43,150 nucleotides of DNA, taken from assembly GCA_016987375.1 (NCBI GenBank), contig PJRA01000263.1, forward strand, positions 2,016,592-2,059,741. The letters run 5' to 3'. Positions 10,053 through 21,800 of this stretch are shown here, piece by piece. The stretch is from Brachionus koreanus. Taxonomy: Eukaryota > Rotifera > Eurotatoria > Ploima > Brachionidae. The notes under the pieces were generated by a model, which was not told the origin of the DNA, made no database searches, and saw only the letters and a list, made by a program, of their open reading frames with translations. How positions within the stretch are numbered: the first letter of the stretch is position 1; every line of letters begins with the position of its first letter. Made by a program: the position numbers and the translations under genes.

Positions 10053-13000
10053 TTATTCTTTGATATCTAAAATTTCGTTTTGTGTTTTGCTATTTTGTTC
10101 ACCATTTTTAGATTCTTTTTTTTCTTCATCAGTTGAATGATTTAAATTTTTATCTTGTTTTTCCATTAAATTAATATCTGAGATCAAATCGTTTTTGACT
10201 TCATTTTCTTTCTCATCTAATTGTTCTAATTTAACATTGTCTAAATAATGTTTGACTTCAAAATGTTTGTTTTTACAAAAATTTGAACAAAACTTTGTTT
10301 GATTACACTTTATACAAGTATCAATGCCACGGCGTCCACAATTCCAGCATTTCTAGAGTGAAACAAAGCATTTATATATCAGTGACTAGTCACATCGATT
10401 CTTACTTCTGAAGTATTTTCGTCTTGATTCGTTTCTTTTAATAAACTATCACATTTTTCTCTGTCTTTACCTAAATGATCAGAAGATCGTTGATCATTTT
10501 TAGAGCTTATGGATTCGCCTTTAAAAAAAAAATTCTATTCATTTAAATAATTGAAAAAATAAAAAATTACTTGTTTTTTTCATTTGTTCATTATTAGGAT
10601 CAGCAATTCGCTTCAACTCATTTTCATAAAATTCTTTTTGATTTTTTAATTTCTGAGCTTTTGACTGAACATTATCGAGAACTTTCTGTGTTTTATCAAC
10701 CATCTCAAATATTGAATTAAGCATCTTTGAAAAAAAAAATTATTTTCTTAACTTTATAAAGTTATTTTTTAACAATTTTACCGAGTCAATATTTTTAAAA
10801 TCAATATTTACTACATCTAAATTTAAAGCTTCATTAAAGTCCTGTTCAAACTCTTTCATATCTAAAATAAAATTAAATTTATAAAGAATTAGATTAAATA
10901 CCAAATTAATTACAATTATTAAAGATTCTGTCCTTTCCTTTTTGAAAAAAATCGTCTTGTCTAGCTGAATTTTTTCCATTCATCTGATTTGGAATTAGTA
11001 AACCCGATTGATTGGAAATATTACTTGTGGGATTTATATGAAGTTGATTGAGCTGAGCACCGGTTGGGTTAAAAGGTGAATTTGTCGATCCATTTGAGGA
11101 ATGATTAAATTGACTTTCACGGTTTGGATAAACAGTGTTGGGCGTTGGGAAGAAATTTTTTGGAGAAGTTGAATTCGGAATGTGAGAATTCATGAAATTG
11201 GGCACATGATTTGGATATGGTTGCTTGGGAAGATTTGGAACTGGATAGTGGACACTTGGGGGTGGCTGAATGGGAATCTGAGGAATGTGCTGATGCGGCG
11301 GCGATGGTCTAAGTCGAATAGGCGGAGGAGCCGGCAAGTTCTGATTTTGTATTGATCCAGAATAGTGAGAATTAGGTGATGAAATATATAAAAGTGGTAG
11401 ATTCTGCGCCATTTTTTTATTCGAAGGTGGTATAATTGTTTCATTATCTGGTGATTTTCTTTTCAATTTATTATTTATAGTTTCTGCTCCAGGGTAATGT
11501 GGTGGGCTTGGATTGTTTGGAGATGAATTATCTTTGAAATAAATAAATTATAGCAATTTTTAATTCAAGTATTGTTAAACTAAAATTTTTTTCAAAATTT
11601 AATCAAAATTTAAATTTTTTATTAATTATATGGAATTTTAATTTAAAAATAAAATCATGTTTTAGTAATGTTTGTATGTATTTAATTTAACACAGTTCTT
11701 GTATCTTTAGAATTATTGATTCTACTAGCTGAACTAATATTAAACAATAAACAAAAAGAAAAGCTTCTAGATTTGTGCCCAAATTTGAAAATTTGATTTT
11801 ATAAAATCAACAAAAAAGTGTCAATAAACAAGATTTTTTTAATTAGTTTTTTTTTTAAAAAGGTCTTAAAAAGTACTATTTTCTAAAGGTACTTAATATT
11901 CTAATGTAAAGTTAATTTTCAGTTTTTAAATTCATTTTTAGGCATTTTTAAGCGCTCTAAAAAATATTTTTCAACATTTTTTTTATGAATGTAAAATTAA
12001 TCATAATAAATCTTGTGGGTAAAAATATTAGTAAACTTATAGAAAAAAATTACCATTGAACAAAAAATTTTCTACACTTTGATTTAAATAGTCCGATGCA
12101 TTCAATTTTGATAATCGAGTAAAATTCAACAATTCGTATTGTAACAAAGGCAAATTTGCTCTGAGAAATGGTATTACGAAAGGTCTCAAAGGAAAATTAG
12201 TTGCCTCCTGTAATTTTGAGTGAAACTCCTCAATTGAGATTACAGAATTCTTAGAAAAATAAAAGCTTAGTATTCACTAAAAAACACTAATTTATTATTT
12301 TAACTTACTACTAAATTGAGAACTAGACCACGCACTCTTTCGCCAGTTTCGGGTGAAATATCTACGGCAAATTGTTGAAGAGTTGTCAAAAATCGTTTTA
12401 GCTTGCTTAATTGTTTGGCGCCAAAGCTACCAGGCGGTGAAGGTATTGGCGGAATGTTTGTGTGAATCGGTGGTGGCATTTTCATTTGAAACGTTTGTTC
12501 GGTCGGATTTTTTCCCAATAAATTAGAATAGTGGTAAGGTGAATGAGTTTTGTAATAGTTTTCTCTGTGTTTTAGATCCGATGTGCTTGCTTTTATTGTG
12601 TTCTTGTCTTTAGGTTTCGACTCGACTTTTTCGTAAGGTGTTTGCGATTTTAAATTTAAATGTTGCTGAAAAATGTAATGACCTAGGTTGAGATAAAAGA
12701 TAATGATATTTAGAATCTTGATAATTAAGTTTAAATTAAGCCATTAAAAATTAAATTAAACAGATAAATCCATAACATTAGCTTGATGATTTAATGTAGC
12801 ATAGCAATTAAAAAAAAACAAACATTTAAAAAAAGCTCAAAAAGTTATTTACACATATTTTTATCATTTAAAGTATCTAGAATCTTTTTTGATTGATGAC
12901 TACTATTTAGAAAATTAGGACCATTCGGCACTTTTGTGCTGGTGTCATCACTGATTTTTTTGGCATTGGACATGTCTAGTTTTTTATCAGTTAAGTTTTT

Positions 13001-13141
13001 TTGATGCAAAGAATTAGGTCCAATAGAATGGCAAATTTTTTCATTTTCGCCCTTCTCTAAATGAGAAACCCTTAATGACTTGTGACCTAGGGTATTTCCA
13101 CTATAGAATTTACTTAATTCATTAAGACTATTGCCGATCAT
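10053..13141 (-). CDS. CBFA2T: ETO/MTG8/nervy-family transcriptional co-repressor
   Basis: A nuclear adaptor of the RUNX1T1/CBFA2T/Drosophila nervy family, expected to bridge DNA-bound factors to co-repressors. Eight exons fit in frame (707 aa): 13141-12853, 12682-12309, 12249-12054, 11531-10914, 10861-10782, 10724-10571, 10518-10406 and 10352-10053. Introns are 51-60 nt except the first (170) and third (522). NHR1/TAFH spans about residues 184-286 ([15 protein letters not shown], then [20 protein letters not shown]). A Pro/Asn-rich linker follows. NHR2 is at about 485-570 ([19 protein letters not shown], the oligomerisation helix). A C-terminal MYND finger begins [12 protein letters not shown] (C610, C613, C621, C624, C630, C634). 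Oddities: no NHR3 between NHR2 and MYND (only about 38 residues), and the last two MYND ligands are altered (K642/H643 and D646). The exon 1/exon 2 junction is the least certain: an alternative acceptor at 12666 breaks the frame. A strong 3' splice acceptor sits 9 nt before the ATG. Confidence 0.92.
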
Positions 13142-13150
13142 TTGTTTTAT

Positions 13151-16100
13151 CTAAATTGAATAAATTTTCTTTAGTAAAAAAAAAAAAAAAGCAAAATATT
13201 TTAGACATTTTCTATGTATATCTAAATCAATTAGAACTAAATGACAATAATTGAATAGTATTGCATTGTCAAAATTGAAACATTAATTCATAAGACATTA
13301 AAATATCATATTTAAAAAAATACTGATTCATTTTTTAAATTACTATTTTGATAGCGAAAATTTCTCTAAAATTAAATGACTGCTTAATCTCCATAAAATT
13401 AGATAAGTTAATCTAATTATCAAGTGTTGACATAAAACTCTTATATCTTTTTTAGAAAAAATCTGATCTCAAGAAAAAATTATCTCAAAAATTTTATGAT
13501 TTATAAAAGAGCAAATTTTTTTATATTTTTTAGTTTGATAAAAACCATTTGTTTTGGCGATACACGAGTTGCTTTAAATTAATGAAAATATTGAAAAAAA
13601 AAATTAAATAAATAAAAAGATCAGTTATCTTAGTGCGACATAATAAAATGAAAAACAGATTCTTTAAAATTAATCTGAATAAAAATGTAAAATCTGCTCT
13701 GAGAGACATATTTGCTCAAATGAAAGAGTGTTACGAAATTGAAATTTGAAAATTTTTAATTTAAATAATTCGGCATTTAAAAATAAACTTAAACAGATGC
13801 CGAATTCTATAGATTATTAGGCACAAGTGTGTGCCATTCTTCTCAGCTTATCCGATACTTCACCATAGAAAAAAAATATCAATGTGTATGAGAAAACAAA
13901 AATATTTTTTTCTTTATTGAATTGAGATTAATGGGCTCGTTATTTTGGCAAAACGTAATTCAATTGATACAGTTGAGACACTAGTGGAGAAAAAAAGCTA
14001 AAATTGATTCAATATGTTGATATTTTTTTAATTTAGTCGCGCAGATAAGCACTTAAAAATATGCCATTGTGGACTCAGCGCAAAAATAGTTGTCTTCTAC
14101 TTGATTATTCTGCCTACCAAAATATGTTTAAAATGCACACGCAAGCAATATAAGACCAGATTATTTTATCCAACAAATTTCTCAAAAAAAAAAAATAATT
14201 CTTAAAAAAATTCTATTAAATCTTATCTATCAACACTTTGTTTGTAATTAGTTTTGAAATGAACCATATTTAACTTATTTTTTAAGTCATGGACCTTTTC
14301 TAATTAATTTAATTCAGTCCTAAATATTGGATTTACATTTGAAAAAAATTAAGAATTTTTTTAAAGCTTCATCTTAGATTTTTGAGCTTATTTTTTAATA
14401 AAAATAAAACGAATGCTTTGAAAAAAAAAACACACTTTGTTAATCATTGTTTTTTTTTCAAAAAATGAATAAAATCTAAATAATTAAACATTATAAATGG
14501 AAACAGGTATGCTTTTTAAATAAATATTTAGACAAAAATTTAAATTTTCAATAATTTTAATTCAATTTAACTTGATACAGAATATTTAAATGGCTTTATT
14601 TAATCGCTTTTTGGTCTAAAGTTCCGCGCTCAGCTAAAAAAAAACACATAAATATTAATTAGTATAAACAAATATATAATTGAAATTCGATATCATGACA
14701 ATTGTTGTCAAATAGTAACGAAAAAGCCTTTTTTATTAAATCTTTATTTACTTATTTATTGGTAGCCTGAGCCTCTTAGCAAGGCGACATGAAACAAAGC
14801 GTAGTCTAGCTTTTGATTTAATTTAATTTAAATATCATTTTTTTAAATGAGCTTTTCCCATGATTATTTGAATATTCTTATCTTAATCTCTAAACTTTTA
14901 GGGATTAACAATGTATTTAGCAATGAACTGAAATACCGATACTTGCCACCTAAATCGAAAGAATCTAAGAATTTATCTGATTTTTTTCAAAATGATTTTC
15001 CAAATTTTATTTGCACATAATTTTTAACTTTAAAACGGATTTCATTCAGAATCCGCAAAAGTATCTAATTGATTTATGGGCTAAAATAATATCCTCGAGC
15101 TGTCACTTGTAAGTTGTCAAAAAGAAGCAAAAACCTTAGATAAACATGAGGCATGTGCAGTTTATTTTGTTTTGTAGATTTGTAGCTTTGTTTGATTTGT
15201 TGACACATAGAAAAATTCAAATTAAATAATCCAAAAAAAAAACAAAAAAAAAGTGTTATTCGGTTTTTTCTTTCATGGATTTATTATATCAATAATTAGA
15301 AATATTAAATTTTTGTGTTCTGATGATGAATAAATTTAAGAAAATTAACTTTTTATTAAAAAGTATCACGAATTAGGAAAAAAAACGCTTATTGAATATT
15401 TGAATATATATACAACTTAGAATCCATGATTGAAAATTTCTTTCAAAATTGATGATATACTTAGTTAAAGCAAGTTTTTAGTTGAATAGTTAATATTTAT
15501 TGTATCAAAATTAAAATTAATAAATTTAATAAATGAAGAATTCATGATAAAATTTTAGTTTGTTTATTTTTAAAAATAAAGAATAAAACTCAACCAAAAT
15601 ATGCAAATATATTCCATTCAAAGTGTCAAAAAATAATATTTTCTTAGCTTAAATGTTAGTTTAAAAATATAGATTTGACAAAAGAAATACATGAAAAAAA
15701 TTTAAAAATCATGCAACCTAAAATATTTTAAAAAATAATCAAAATGAGTTTATAGTTATTATGCTTTATTAATCAACATTTCAATGTTTAGCGAAATTTT
15801 TGTTTGAACTTTCATTGATATTACATTCTATAACTTCAATTCCTGCTATTTTAATGCTATTGTTTAAATAATTTAGAATCGAAAAAATCACTAAGTTGTT
15901 TACTAAAATCATTCGAATAATTTTAAGCATTATATTCTGTAAATTTTTTACTCTCATTAGACAGTAACATACATAATAATTGATCAAACTAGATTCTTAA
16001 AGATAGTAACTTATTTCACCCATGTTTGTTGCAGTTTGTTGCATTTAAAGAATTACTATTACCTTAAAAAGAACCGTGCCATATTTCATAAAATTTCTTT

Positions 16101-16599
16101 TATTTTATTGATTAATTTTTCACTTTTAGAAAGAAATACTTTATATTTTCTATAAATAATATGATTCAAAAATTTTTTGTTAAAATTTTATAGACAAAAT
16201 TTGATCCTCATTCGGTTAAAAAAATAATTTAAAAAAGATATTCGCTATATCTAGACTTTCTTCTTTTCTTCCTAATGAAGGGGATAAGAAAGTACTTGAT
16301 TTATTAGAAGAAATTGTTTCATTGAAAAATAAAAATAAAATATTTATTCTGAAAAAAACAGTGATTCCCTGTTTTTAAAAAAAAATTATTGAATTTAGTT
16401 GATGCAAAGCCTGCAGCGTAAACAAAAAACTAAGTTGAATAATATTTTTTGACATTTGATTATAATTGATCCGATTATTAGTAAACAAAAATTCAGAAAT
16501 TCCAAATCAATCAAGACCTCAGTTAGAAATCCTCTTGGCAAGTGCTCTTTACTTGAATTAGCTTTACTTGAAGTGTCAAAATTTAAGATAAAAATTGGG
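13151..16599. other. Intergenic region upstream of ETO and collagen genes
   Basis: Holds the divergent 5' regions of the ETO gene (-) and the collagen gene (+). I see no other gene. The 15781-15987 minus frame is short and unrecognised. No promoter element could be assigned confidently in sequence this AT-rich. Confidence 0.4.
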
Positions 16600-18349
16600 A
16601 TGAGCAACAAAATTATCCAAATAGATTTTGCGAGGAAAAATGACCGAAAATTAAAAATTTCAATTGCAAGTGAATCTAAAAATATTATGGACCAAGAGTT
16701 AAAATTATTTAAAAAATTAAAAATGTTTTTTAAAAGTTATTTAATTTGGCTAGCTTTTGCGAACATATTTTTTATAATAGCTTTCAATTTATACCAATAC
16801 AGTTCAATTAAGAGTGAATTGAAGCATTTAAATGCCGAAAATCAAATACTGAAACATTATTTAGACCAAATTATTAAAGAAAAAGATTTACCAACTAATG
16901 AAATTTTTTTGTCTTTAAATAAAGTATCGTCAAATCATAATTAGTGACTTTGACTAAAGGTTCCATTCAAAATATAAATGTTTCCATACTGTTTTATTTG
17001 CAGATAAACTTTAAACTAGGTTCTTGTTAATTTTTGAATATTTTTTAAAAAAACAAAAATGTATTCAAAAATTTACAATAAATAATATCAATCTAATAAA
17101 AAAAGTAAAAAGTGCAAAATCACAAAATTACCATATGAAAGATAAAATTTAAAAAAAAATGTTTCTTAATTATACAATTAAGGTTATTACTTTGATTAAA
17201 AAAAATAAATCATCAGATTTTTTAACCTAGAAAATGAACCTTTAGTTCAAATTTACCTTATTTAAATAAAATTAAATTTTTTTTTATAGAAACGATCGGT
17301 TGGAAATAATTTATTCAAAACATTTAAATTAAAATCTACGGATAATCAAGCATGTATTTGTTCTCCTGGAGAAAAAGGTGAAAAAGGCGAACCTGGTTTA
17401 AATGGCCTATCTGTATTGCAGAAATAAATTGAATTTTTTTTTTTTGAATAAAAATTTTATTTTCAAGGGTGCAGTCGGTTTGACTGGAGACAAAGGATTG
17501 AAAGTTAAATTAAAAATAAATTTTATTCGTATATGATTAACATTTTTTCTCATTAGGGCAATCCTGGTTCAACGGGTCAACAAGGATTACCTGGAATTAA
17601 AGGCATTAAGGTAACTTAAAAAGCTTAATCATTGAAATCTAATATCGAGAATTTAGGGAGAGAAAGGAGATGCACTGGGAGCCGATTTGTCAGTTATTAA
17701 AGATTTTCTAGGAATAAAAGTATTATTTTATAGATTATTTTTAATTTTTTTAATTCTTTTTTTTTTTAAGAGAGAATGCATTGTAAGCAATTGTTTTTCA
17801 AAATTATCACATTTTTCTTAATTTAATGATTTGAGTCGTTTTTAAGTTAGCAGTAGAATACTTCAAGAATAAAAATAATAAAACAAGCTATAGCCGATGC
17901 AAATATTTTTATTTGACTCTAAGCTTCATTTTATTTTTATTTGTTTTCTTAAAATATTCTTTATTTATTTATATATCAAGATTCCATTATCTAAATTTTT
18001 TTTCTTTCTAAAATTCATTTAATTCAAATACAGAAAAAACTTTTAAACGACATCAAATTTTTTTTTCAATAAATCTGAAACATTGAATTTAGAAGATTTT
18101 GCACAAAACTGATTGTGGATCAAGTTTTACAGGACCACCAGGTCTCCCAGGACCAAAAGGAGAGAAAGTAAGATAGAATTGATTTTTCAGAATTATTGCA
18201 TAAAGTTAAAGGGCGAAGCTGGAATGAATGGAACAAGAGGCTCAAAAGGGGACAAAGGAAGAGCAGGTCGTAAAGGTGAAAAAGGTTCTAGAGGATATGA
18301 TGGGTTGGATGCACCTACAGCAATCACTAACAGTATTAACAAGTATTAA
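16600..18349 (+). CDS. Transmembrane (type II) collagen
   Basis: A 270-residue membrane-anchored collagen. Seven exons join in phase 0: 16600-16923, 17290-17412, 17468-17503, 17557-17610, 17657-17719, 18093-18167 and 18212-18349. Residues 1-45 are cytosolic and Lys-rich. Residues 47-65 (FFKSYLIWLAFANIFFIIAF region) are the membrane span. Residues 66-95 form a short coiled coil (IKSELKHLNAENQILKHYL) that could seed trimerisation. Gly-X-Y runs start at G135 (GEKGEKGEPGLNGLS), are interrupted at about 186-213, and resume to about residue 257. Cysteines C130, C132 and C208 flank the triple-helical blocks, as in nematode cuticle collagens and animal membrane collagens. Most collagen exons begin on a Gly codon. 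The start is the first ATG of the open frame that gives cytosol-membrane-coil order; the frame is open further upstream to a TTG at 16456, and an upstream exon cannot be excluded. It probably contributes to cuticle or extracellular matrix (inference). Confidence 0.85.
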
Positions 18350-18806
18350 GTTGGCACTAAATTTCAATATTTGATCAACGTGTTAGAGATTCGTTTTTAA
18401 ATTAAATTTTTCATATGACGAAAATTAGATAATATTTTTTCGTTTTCCTTCAGTCAATATTAACAAAAACAAGCACTTTAAAACACGACAAAATCGATAT
18501 CAATAGAACTTATTAATAAATTAAATTAAATTTTTGATTGTTAATTTTTAAAATGTTTGAAATAAAATTCTAAATATTAATGAGATTGTCAATTTTGTAA
18601 ATATTTCAAATTTCAGTCGTTCAACACGAAGTTTAAATTGAAATTTATCGAAAATTCTATCAAACTTATTAGGTGTCTAGTTTCAATGAATTTTTAAATG
18701 TCAAATTCATTGCTAGCGATAATTCTAGATTTTATTTTATTTGAAAAATATTATACAATAGCCAAAAAGTGGTTATTTAAGTCAAAAAATTAGCATCGAA
18801 TCCAAC

Positions 18807-21800
18807 ATGACCGAAAGGTTAACTTCCATAGTCACTAGTGCTACAGCTGGTAAATCCAAAAAGCAAAATAATAATAAAATATAAAAAGCTTGATTTTCTA
18901 ATCAATTTTGCATATATAGTTTTAATAAATTAGCTAGAGGCTTTAATTTTTTTCTTAATGTGTGTATTATTTTTTTTTAGGCAGAAAATTTTTTAAAAGT
19001 TGCAAAGAAAATAATCAATCGATTAATCAACCAGATAGTCATAAAAATAGAGGATTTTGTAGTAGAAAAAGAGAATTTTTCAACCAAAATATTTTAAATC
19101 GATTTAGTATGCTAAATAAAAAGCGAGGACGGCAACCAAATTTCAATCCGTATTACGCAGATCCAAACTTGCCTGTGGTATCTTTAAAAAATATTTATAA
19201 TTCTTAATTCAAAATTAAAAACATATTTAGCCTGATATAAATGAAAGATTTGTGGATGCATGCGAAAACGGTGACTATCCGACAGTTACGAAAATATTAG
19301 AATCAATCAAAGATTTCAATATTGATGTGACTGACAATTTAGGGAGGAGTGCTCTTAGGTTGGCCGTTGAAAATGAGCATCTTGAAGTAAGTTAAAATTG
19401 AGATTGAAAAAAATTTATTTTGTAACCAAAATAATAAAAAAGAAATTATATCATAATTGAAAGGGTTTGTTTTTTTAAATTTTGAAATTGTAGAAAATCT
19501 AAATAAATCTATTAAAAGTACTCATCTAAAATTTATTATTGTCTTTTTTAAAAGAAATTAAGTTTATTTTTCCAACTTCCTTTTAAAACATATCTAGTTA
19601 AACAATGGCATCATAGTTTTGTCTACTTCTAATTTTTAAAAAATTTCTCTCTGTGTCTCATTTACATCTCTCAACTATCATAACTTTTATTTGAAGAAAA
19701 TTTGAACGTTTAGAAACTAATTAAATAGTAAATTAAATCATGAAAATTTGATATTTTCCAAGACTTTTTTCTAATAAATAATTCATTTTATTATAATCCT
19801 TTTTGTTTTATATAATAGAAATGTTGAGATTTGTTTTTTAAAAAATTAGTCAATTGGAACTATAAATATTCAATTTGATATAAAAAAAATTTTAAACCAA
19901 TTTTCCGGCAAATTATGCAATCTAAGTTTACAAATTTATATCCAAATTGTATTTTAGTAGTAGTAGTAGTAGTAGTAGTAGAAAAACTGCAGCATGATAA
20001 CATGCGAGCGCGTCAGAGACGCCCTGTAGCAGTTTTAAAATGTTCATCCAGCTTGTTTTTGAATTCGTTCACATTTTTTGACAAAATAATTTNNNNNNNN
20101 NNNNNNNNNNNNNNNNNNNNNNNNNNNNNNNNNNNNNNNNNNNNNNNNNNNNNNNNNNNNNNNNNNNNNNNNNNNNNNNNNNNNNNNNNNNNNNNNNNNN
20201 NNNNNNNNNNNNNNNNNNNNNNNNNNNNNNNNNNNNNNNNNNNNNNNNNNNNNNNNNNNNNNNNNNNNNNNNNNNNNNNNNNNNNNNNNNNNNNNNNNNN
20301 NNNNNNNNNNNNNNNNNNNNNNNNNNNNNNNNNNNNNNNNNNNNNNNNNNNNNNNNNNNNNNNNNNNNNNNNNNNNNNNNNNNNNNNNNNNNNNNNNNNN
20401 NNNNNNNNNNNNNNNNNNNNNNNNNNNNNNNNNNNNNNNNNNNNNNNNNNNNNNNNNNNNNNNNNNNNNNNNNNNNNNNNNNNNNNNNNNNNNNNNNNNN
20501 NNNNNNNNNNNNNNNNNNNNNNNNNNNNNNNNNNNNNNNNNNNNNNNNNNNNNNNNNNNNNNNNNNNNNNNNNNNNNNNNNNNNNNNNNNNNNNNNNNNN
20601 NNNNNNNNNNNNNNNNNNNNNNNNNNNNNNNNNNNNNNNNNNNNNNNNNNNNNNNNNNNNNNNNNNNNNNNNNNNNNNNNNNNNNNNNNNNNNNNNNNNN
20701 NNNNNNNNNNNNNNNNNNNNNNNNNNNNNNNNNNNNNNNNNNNNNNNNNNNNNNNNNNNNNNNNNNNNNNNNNNNNNNNNNNNNNNNNNNNNNNNNNNNN
20801 NNNNNNNNNNNNNNNNNNNNNNNNNNNNNNNNNNNNNNNNNNNNNNNNNNNNNNNNNNNNNNNNNNNNNNNNNNNNNNNNNNNNNNNNNNNNNNNNNNNN
20901 NNNNNNNNNNNNNNNNNNNNNNNNNNNNNNNNNNNNNNNNNNNNNNNNNNNNNNNNNNNNNNNNNNNNNAAGAAAAAGAATGTCTAGTGAGTTGAGTTTC
21001 GATATGGTTTTGGTTCCATAATCCACTGATTCCAACAAGTTAGTCACGCAAGCTTTCTTGTTGACAAATCCGTGTTGTTGTTTTGCGATTAATTTGTTTT
21101 GATAGATAGAAATATTGAGATTTATTTTTTAAAAAATTAGTCAATTGGAACTATAAATATTCAATTTGATATAAAAAAAATTTTAAACCAATTTTCCGGC
21201 AAATTATGCAATCTAAGTTTACAAATTTATATCCAAATTGTATTTTAGAACTGAAAATATTATCTGTCTTGTATTTTTGATTTTGGAAAAAATATTTTAA
21301 AAAGAATATTATTTGCCCTTCTTTTTCCTTGCACGAGAAAAGATATTATATCAATAACAAAAGTCAGGCTTCTCAAATCAAACGATCTTATTTATCCTTT
21401 ACAAAACTTTGATATTAATTAGCTCAAAGTTGATGTGGTTTTGTGAAATTTGTTACAAAATAAAAATAGAACAAAATTAATGCTTAAAAAGCTTATAATT
21501 TTTTTTTCTAAAGACTCTTGATTAATTCTGTAAGCGTAACAAACTACAACTTTCTTAGTTGCACTACAAGTCAAAGTCTGCTAATGATGTGCAAAGTCTT
21601 TGCAAAATGCACTATAACCAAATTTGTCTAAATTTGAATAATGCTAAATTTGCAGAATTTTACCAAATTTTCGATAATAATCCAACTTTGAATGTTGCAC
21701 CCCAGAAAACAAATCCTAATAAAAATCTTAAACAGTACATGTCAAGTTCTTAATCCAGGATGTTATAGGATCCTAAACGATTCCAAAAGATTTTTCTTAA

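Noticed and set aside
16456..16599. Upstream extension of the collagen first exon
   Set aside because: The frame is open, but the first codon is TTG, not ATG; the ATG at 16600 gives a sensible cytosolic tail before the membrane span.
19915..21047. Long frames of 344 and 368 codons on both strands
   Set aside because: They exist only because 877 N are read through; the real content is a LINE fragment.
21559..21753. 64-codon frame in the TRPC intron
   Set aside because: Lies within the dispersed repeat and runs into the MITE; not conserved in the other copy.
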